Part shown: one piece after another, positions 57,550 to 64,000 of the stretch
Layout: each line of letters opens with the position of its first letter
Position numbering within the stretch: the stretch's first letter is position 1
Source: Onchidella celtica
Lineage: Eukaryota > Mollusca > Gastropoda > Systellommatophora > Onchidiidae
Reading direction: 5' to 3'
Length of the DNA stretch: 64,000 nt
Assembly (NCBI GenBank): GCA_963931925.1
Contig: OZ007569.1
Span: 30,199,612-30,263,611 of the forward strand
Translations under genes and position numbers: made by a program
The notes under the pieces: generated by a model
What the model was told of the DNA's origin: nothing
The model's input: only the letters and a program-made list of their open reading frames with translations
The model's database searches: none

Positions 57550-58567
57550 TGTAACAAATCCCAGACGGGGAGATGTAATAATTATGACAGGACAACAATC
57601 ACGAACGAACAAGTATAACACTTAACAGAACAACCAAACAGACTCACACATTTATTATATATAAAAATAAGATATCTATGCAATTACATACAATACATTA
57701 ACTCAATTCAAATACCATTCAATGGTCAGTATTCCCAACATTCATTCTTCTCCGGGTCCACAACCCGATAGTTACTTCTAACTATGCTCTGGCCTCAGCC
57801 TCACATCCCTTTATATATTACGTGCTGGCCTCTCTTATTGGCTCCTGCTCAACCTAATCTCCGTATCTCAATAGCACATTAACATCTTAATAACAACAAG
57901 GACAATAACAACGTCCCTGTCTGTGGCCAGACTGCCACGACTCATGTGCTCCCGCTGTCCTACGCGACAGCTTCACTCAGGCAGGCCTGTGGGTAGCCTC
58001 CGGCCCAACCCCGGCACAAGTCCGCTCACCGCGGGTGGCCTCTCTGCCCGACCCCGGCACCTATAAGAATAACATTACATTTCTATAACACCATACAATT
58101 ACTATCCACTTCACCACTCATTACGAACTATCAAGCGTACACACAATAGTCCACCTTTCACTCACCACACCTCTTACGGTAACACACCTCTACCGTACCA
58201 CACAGCACTCAGACTCGCTACGAATCCATGATCCGACTTTACATCTATCGCTCATTGCGCACATCTCTATACACAGTAATCAATGACTTTCACAGTCCTC
58301 ACATATAACTTATTTACATCATGGTCATAGGAGAATATAGTACATCAATCATCATCATTATAAATCATAGTTCAACCTACCAGTCATCACTGGAAAACAC
58401 AATCTCCCGAGTGCTCTCTGATCTCACGTCTGTCCCCTTGGACTTCTTAACTTGCAGTGATCTGACTATTCAGATTTTGCCTCTACTACGCCTCAACTTC
58501 ACTCACAACATGCACGCTTCAATTCCCTTCCCCGCACTCACTGACCCCCGCTCACTCGCTCGTGACA
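57550..58567 (-). mobile_element. Probable solo LTR of an LTR retrotransposon
   Basis: Read on the minus strand it starts TGTCACGAGCGAGTGAG and ends GGGATTTGTTACA (TG..CA rule). It contains CCAAT (57837-57841), then a TATATAA box (57811-57817) about 20 bp on, then AATAAA (57651-57656) about 155 bp later, a believable U3-R-U5 order. The 5-bp flanks are CCTTC and CCCTC, a target duplication with one change. No internal genes adjoin it, so it would be a solo LTR; the class is not determined. Confidence 0.55.
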
Positions 58568-58594
58568 CCCTCCCTGTCTACTACCTCTCTCTGT

Positions 58595-58975
<381 letters not shown>

Positions 58976-59081
58976 GTATGTGTCTTTGTTTCTGTCCGTC
59001 CGTCGCTGTACACTTATTCACCTCTTAACCAAGTCTAGTTCTCAACTTGTATTTCTGTGTCCTGGAACTAAACTATGATTT

Positions 59082-59198
59082 GTCAAAGTTGTTAGGGGCG
59101 CGTAGTCAAATTACAAAGCCAAATAGAGAAAATACTGAGTTGTGTTCACTGTTCAGCAATGGCCTATAATGTAAAATACTGCGCGTCCCTAACAACAG
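59082..59198 (-). mobile_element. MITE family 2 copy with 9-bp flanking repeats
   Basis: It contains GTTGTTAGGGGCGCGTAGTC at one end and GCGCGTCCCTAACAACAG at the other, with ATTACAAAGCCAAATAGAG and GTGTTCACTGTTCAGCAATGG between. CTATGATTT occurs on both sides (59073-59081 and 59199-59207), consistent with the 8-9 bp duplications of hAT or Mutator-type elements. Confidence 0.65.
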
Positions 59199-59439
59199 CT
59201 ATGATTTATAATTGTCATTGGCTTTGTCACGTGTACATACTGGGCCCTGTTGAAGGACCCCGGTGGATCGAACAGCACTGAAATTACCGACATTTAACCC
59301 AGTTTTCAGGTGTTGTTTGCACTGTTAAACACGGGTTGAATGAGGCCCTAAATTGCGGAGATACGTTACAACTTCACAGGTCTTCAGAATCTGAATCTAG
59401 CGGCACACTGAGCCATGCCTGTTTTGCATAAGTTTAGAC

Positions 59440-60290
59440 TCAGATTGAAAATTCTTTGAATCAGCCAGCGAGATGGACTCCTAAATATTTCATGGAAGGA
59501 AAGGAAATCGAATGAAATGGTGATGAAAGACGCCAACACGGAGCGATCACTAATAAACACACTTAGGAGAAGACAATTGCAGTTCATGGGACGCCTGAAT
59601 CGACACAAAAGTCTTGAACATCTTGCTCTAACTGGAAAAATAGAGCGCAAAAAAAAAAAAAAGCAGAGGTAGACAAGAGGACAAGGTGATCTAGAGGCAG
59701 GGTGCTCGCCTCTCATGTCAAGGGTCCCGGGTTCAAAACTCGGGCTGTGCAGGCATGTTGGAAGTTTGGGATTTTTCTCATATTTTCGTGTCCCTGATCC
59801 TATGGGGGGGGGGGGGGGAGGGGGGGGGGTGTAGGATCGAGTACCTAGACTTCTCGGATAAGGACGAAAAAATTTGGAGGGCCCGTGTGCACGTTGCGCA
59901 CGTTAAAGACACCTTGGCAGTTGAAAATCGTAAAGAGCAGGCCGGATAAAATTAAAATAAAAATTCATCCCTACCATTCCCTCCCCTCCTCCCTCATCCC
60001 CCCCCCCCCCAAAAAAAAAACCAACAACAACCGCCGACCGGCGCTGCACTGTGGTGACGACGTGCCTGCTTTAGTTGTCACTGGATGCAATGGCACAAAG
60101 GCAAATTTCCCAAATGGGATTAAAGAAGTATACAAATACAAATACAAAAATATGTAGAGAGTTTGAACAGCTGGGTGACAGGCAAAAACCAGGACAATAT
60201 GGGCTTTTTGAGAGCATCAGAGCGGAGGAATGAGTGGCGAACCATGATCGTCTATATCTGTTCCAGATCCGGAACTTGAAGAAGAAGAAG
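59440..60290 (+). pseudogene. Decayed LINE reverse transcriptase 3' end, split by a SINE
   Basis: Before the SINE, 59455-59665 reads ISWKERKSNEMVMKDAN, LRRRQLQFMGRLNRHK and LEHLALTGKIERK, the conserved post-RT region of LINE proteins. After the SINE, 60160-60279 reads CREFEQLGD, then after a frameshift EWRTMIVYICSRSGT and a stop, followed by a GAAGAAGAAG tail. Interruption and frameshift make it a relic. It is a different LINE family from the two described above. Confidence 0.75.
59681..60150 (+). mobile_element. tRNA-derived SINE, near full length
   Basis: The tRNA-like head is GGTGATCTAGAGGCAGGGTG, GCTCGCCTCTCATG and a B box GGTTCAAAACTCG. The body has TTCTCGGATAAGGACG, GCACGTTAAAGACACC and TTGGCAGTTGAAAATCG, and the 3' part ends AATGGGATTAAAGAAGTATA followed by ACAAAT repeats. 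It lies inside the LINE relic 59440-60290. Confidence 0.8.
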
Positions 60291-60400
60291 TGGGTCCTGT
60301 TCAGCGCCGCAGTCCACAAAACCGAAGAAAGACAAACATGACTAAGTGGGCTATGGGCCGTACAGTATTTGTCATTAAACGTAAGAATTAACCTTTTCCA

Positions 60401-60733
60401 GTCATCCATCCAGCTAATCTGTCAGTCATAAAGTCATTTGTTCAACTGATCTATCAGTCATAAAGTCATTTGTCCAACTAATCTGTCCGTCATAGAGCCA
60501 TCTGTCCAATTAATCTGTCCGTCATAGAGCCATCTGTCCAACTAGTCTGTCAGTCATAGAGCAATCTGTCCAATTACTCTGTCAGTCATAGGGCCATCTG
60601 TCCAATTAATCTGTCAGTCACAGAACCATCTCTCCAGTTAATCTGTCAGTCATACAGTCATCTGTCCAGTTAATCTTTCCGTCACACAGCCATCTGCCCA
60701 GCTAATCTGTCAGTCATACAATCATCTGTCCGC
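60401..60733. repeat. 32-bp minisatellite, about ten copies
   Basis: The unit resembles TCTGTCCAATTAATCTGTCA followed by GTCATAGAGCCA. Units are 32 bp long and 80-95% alike by eye. Confidence 0.9.
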
Positions 60734-61745
60734 CATCATCACACTGTGTGTTTGCCTGCTTTTCCATCTGTCCAAATGTTTTGTTTTACCTGCTTGCTTG
60801 CTGTTAGACGGTCTGTGTAGTTCACTTCGTTTCATTTCGCTTTATTGTCGCTAATTACAAAGATTTTCAGGGAATAATTATTATTTTGTCAGTTTTATCT
60901 TCTGGGTGAATATCAACCATCTGCTCTGTACAAATACTTATATTGAGCCGTTGTGCTGAGTTTGAGTTTGAATTGGGTTTAAGGAGGCGTCGGCCCGATT
61001 ATGACCACTTTGCGCAGTTCATTTTTTTCCCTGGGGGAGGTGGGGGGGGGGGTGGGGAGGTTACTTTATTGATGCTTGATACTCACAGCTTCATCAATTA
61101 GAATTTCACAAATAAAACTTAAAAGCTCCGTATAAAATTGCTTTACCAGTAAAGCTGTCAAAATGTGGTTTGTATACATCTAGAAGGAAAAGCAATGTTC
61201 AGCTTTGTAACTCGTCACATATGGTACTTTTATTTTGCTGTTATATAACACATGATATCGTCACTGCTCTACGATACGATGGCACATGTCAGACTTACAC
61301 CAAAAGGCAACTGGCAGCTCATTGCATTCCTGAGCATAAGGGATATCAGATAATATTACAGAAAAAGAAATGTGCCTCAGTAAGGAAAATGTAATAATCC
61401 AATACAGTCGTGATGGCATAAGTCACCAAATGACAGGAAAAGAAACAGATTTTTTCTGAATATCTCAAAAGTGTCAAAAATAACGTATGCCATTAGCGTA
61501 GAGCAGTGACGCTATGTGTGTATGAATCATGTATGTGTATTGTTGTTAAGTTTTTTAAACTGCGACCTTCCTTATCAGTGGTTACGTTGGCTTAAGGGAG
61601 ACACAATATAGTGCAATTTTTAAGTGTCGGAGTGACAGATAAAAGGACACAAAGGAATCATAATATAGCCTATTATTATACACTTGCATACCTTTCGTCT
61701 TAAACGAAATGAGAAGGGGACCCAGAATGCATGGAATGAATGAAA
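60734..61745. other. Intergenic DNA
   Basis: No gene is supported; a G-rich run lies at 61035-61058. Confidence 0.4.
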
Positions 61746-61948
61746 CCAGCCAACAACCTTAAGGAAATATGACGCCTAGTATTGATGTCAAGTGTGCACA
61801 TTGGAATGATATCGTTCCTACAAAGATCTGCTGGTTACAACATCGCGTCGACGTCGATTTGACGTTGGAAACCAGCGCTTACAGTAATCACACTAAGACT
61901 ACGGAATTCCTGTACAAAATCTACGTCGGACTGGCGTCGAGATGCTGG
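61746..61948. mobile_element. MITE family 3 copy
   Basis: It starts CCAGCCAACAACCTTA and ends GGCGTCGAGATGCTGG. It contains CACATTGGAATGATATCGTT and CTACGTCGGACTGGCG. Confidence 0.55.
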
Positions 61949-62274
61949 TAAGGAAGGAAAAGAACGTAAAGGGGGCTACGAATAACGTGATGATGTGTGT
62001 GTCATATTTTAATTATGTACAGACCGTCAGAATGACCTCTATACAGATGTTGATATCTTGTCATCCAACATCACACTGCCCTCCCTTTGTCCTCACATAC
62101 CGCTTTGATGTGGGCCTGAGGGTTCCTACTTACTCCTTGGCCTCGCACAACTTGTTTGTTTAGTAGACTAACTACAGCCGTTGGGGGACAGGACACACAT
62201 CTACACACTGAATGTCATTAGTGTTTGAGTCAGGAAACGACAACCCTAGGGACAAGTAGAGGTTGGATGACACC

Positions 62275-62702
62275 CTCCCCCCTCTGTCTTCTCTGTCTGT
62301 CTGTCTGTCTGTTTCTGTATCTGTCTGCCTCGATCTATGTCTTTCTCTTTGTCTCTCTGTTCTTTTCTATGAGTCTATGTCAGTCTGCCTGACTGTCTTT
62401 CTTTCTTTTTCTCTGGGTCTGTCTTTCTCTTTACCTGTCTGCCTGTCTGTCTCTATGTCTCTCTGTTCTTCTTTATGTCAGTCAGTCTGTCTGTCTGTTT
62501 TCTCTGTGTCTGTCACTCTGCCTGACTGTCTGCTCTCTCTCTTTCTGTCTCTCTCTCTCTGTGCCTCTCTCTCTCTGTCTGTCTGTCTGTCTCTCTCTCT
62601 GTATCTCTCTGTCTGTCTCTCTTTTTGTATCTCTCTCTGTCTCTCTCTCTCCCCCCCCCCCCTCTCTTCTCTGTCTCCGTCACTCTCTCTCTCTCTCTCT
62701 CG
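62275..62702. repeat. GTCT/CTCT microsatellite
   Basis: Interrupted CTGTCTGTCT and CTCTCTCT with a C run at 62651-62662. Confidence 0.93.
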
Positions 62703-63179
62703 TCATTTATTGTGGCAAATCTTTTATCATTACTATTGTTCAGTTTCACCCTGGTATTGGACAATAACAGGGCCATTTACAGCCACTGTAAAAGAGTGTA
62801 AGGATTGGTGCGTACCTCTGTATAAACATGAACACACTGTTTGAATAGTGTGAGTAAAAAAGATTGCAGATTCCAGAACCCTCTGTTGTTCCAGTCAGCG
62901 ATAGATTTTTTCACCTAGCACACGCGGCCTCTGATAAGTAGGACTTTGTTACGCGATACTCTCAAGCTCATTACATCAAATCATTGATTCACATGCCTAC
63001 AGTTGCGTATCATCACTTACTCACGATTTCTACCAAGCTTACAATCGGCGTCGAAACTTCTATTACCCTTCTGTATTTTTTTTTTACTCAGAGCATCGTA
63101 GTACATACCAGATTCTCCACTTTATTCGGAGCACGAATTACACACCGGTACAACTGAAGATTAAATTTACCTGAAGCCT
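62703..63179. other. Intergenic DNA
   Basis: No feature is seen. Confidence 0.4.
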
Positions 63180-63252
63180 TGCACGCACCCACACACATAC
63201 ATACATATTCACTCTCTCACACACTCAAGCACGCACGCACGCACGCACACTG
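63180..63252. repeat. CA/CACG microsatellite
   Basis: CACACATACATA followed by about five GCAC units. Confidence 0.85.
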
Positions 63253-63620
63253 AGAGCCAAAATTCATAAAAGATTTGTAAATGTGCACACGTCTCGATAA
63301 TTGGTCTTGCTCTTCTCCCTCCGTTCCGTTACATGTGTCATGGCGATTGAAAACTATGGTCCGACGCCTTCCTGATCGGCTGGACGTAATGGAAAAAAAT
63401 ACGTTTTCTAAAAAGCAAAACTTTTTAGTATAGCCCCTTCAAATGTAAAACGCAACACTCTCGGGAAGTCGTAAAATGCCATCATTATAGGATATTATAG
63501 CTCTAGCGACAAATGATTGAGGATTAGACTGTTTTTAATTTTTAAACAAAAAGCGGTAAGGAAGTTTGCAACTTATGAAAAAATAATTTAAAATAGTTGT
63601 TTGTACTTTCTCCTTGCAGA
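63253..63620. other. Upstream intron or flank of the next gene
   Basis: It ends with a pyrimidine-rich acceptor (TTTCTCCTTGCAG), so a 5' non-coding exon probably lies further upstream. Confidence 0.45.
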
Positions 63621-63916
63621 TGTTGTTAGAGTAAACTATCGATGTCTGGACCCACGAGGAAAATAAAGAGAGCTCCCGTCTTCAATTTGTGTACGTCAGT
63701 GCTGCAACAGATCTAGATCTAGCTCATGAAGAAATTTTAAATACCCTCAGTTCACTGACTGCCGACGTACTGAGGACTGGCTGAGGCTGATCTGAAGGGG
63801 ACACCATGAAGCCTGTCATGGAACTGTTAAAAGACTTTTTCATACAGAGGATAATCCTTTACTGTGTCGTCACTTTCTTCGGCTTCTTTGTCCTCGTACC
63901 AATGGGAGATTTAAGG
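63621..63916 (+). CDS. First coding exon of an unrecognised membrane protein gene (coding 63806-63916)
   Basis: The acceptor TCCTTGCAG ends at 63620 and the donor GTGAGT starts at 63917, so this is an internal exon with 185 bp of 5' UTR. Coding starts at ATG 63806 and covers exactly 37 codons (phase 0 exit). The peptide starts MKPVMELLKDFFIQR, then a hydrophobic segment of about 18 residues (IILYCVVTFFGFFVLVP), then MGDLR. A short basic N-terminal part followed by one hydrophobic stretch suggests a type II signal-anchor, as in many Golgi enzymes, or an uncleaved first membrane helix. I do not recognise the family. Two short upstream ORFs precede the start. Confidence 0.65.
63624..63717 (+). 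promoter_or_regulatory. Two upstream ORFs in the 5' UTR
   Basis: An ATG at 63624 with four codons before TAA, and an ATG at 63643 with 24 codons (MSGPTRKIKR...) before TAG, both precede the main ATG at 63806. They could dampen translation of the main frame if this exon is used as inferred. Confidence 0.4.
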
Positions 63917-64000
63917 GTGAGTAAAGGAATTAATCGTATTTTTTAAAAACTAAATTAAATAATTGCTATTTCCTTTTTTTTCTTTTGGTAATTGTTTTTC

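Noticed and set aside
60401-60733. CRISPR-like array
   Set aside because: The 32-bp units abut with no spacers and the genome is clearly eukaryotic.
62263-62844. 193-codon Ser-Leu-Cys-rich frame with a hydrophobic look
   Set aside because: It follows the GTCT/CTCT microsatellite; hydrophobicity comes from repeat codons.

Overview
This is a eukaryotic, animal genomic window: spliced exons with GT..AG borders, long introns and intergenic DNA full of microsatellites, RTE-like non-LTR retrotransposons, tRNA-derived SINEs and small inverted-repeat elements. The repeat flavour (CATC, CTAT, GTCT and GT arrays, young RTE-like elements, SINEs with a tRNA head) fits a lophotrochozoan, most likely a mollusc and perhaps a marine gastropod. 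That is an inference from style, not proof.

Region 1 (1-17666, + strand) holds the 3' two thirds or so of a nidogen (entactin) gene, a basement-membrane glycoprotein. Fifteen coding exons can be placed to the base. The first eight carry a chain of nine EGF-like modules, the next six form the YWTD (LDLR class B) six-bladed propeller that in vertebrate nidogens binds laminin gamma-1, and the last carries the terminal EGF module and the stop. The NIDO and G2 parts lie before the window. No thyroglobulin type-1 module is visible between the EGFs and the propeller, where vertebrate nidogens have one. Intron 8 contains a full-length antisense RTE-like element with a 12-bp target duplication.

Region 2 (17667 to about 63600) is some 46 kb with no recognisable host gene. 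It is built from layers of mobile DNA. One young RTE-like family appears as a nearly complete copy (34761-38439) flanked by perfect 600-bp direct repeats, as a 435-bp piece of its 5' region (43271-43705), and as a 5'-truncated copy (55038-56150) with a 12-bp target duplication that sits inside an older foldback element (about 54505-57213). Other layers are a probable solo LTR (57550-58567), a decayed LINE split by a SINE (59440-60290), two more SINEs, three or more families of short inverted-repeat elements with several copies each, hAT-like elements, three minisatellites and many microsatellites.

Region 3 (63621-63916, + strand) is the first coding exon of another gene: a 5' UTR with two short upstream ORFs, then 37 codons encoding a short cytoplasmic tail and one hydrophobic signal-anchor segment. 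The rest lies past the window.

No CRISPR array, operon or prokaryotic feature is present. The most unusual structure is the 600-bp perfect duplication around the young LINE, together with the reuse of its first 435 bp elsewhere.
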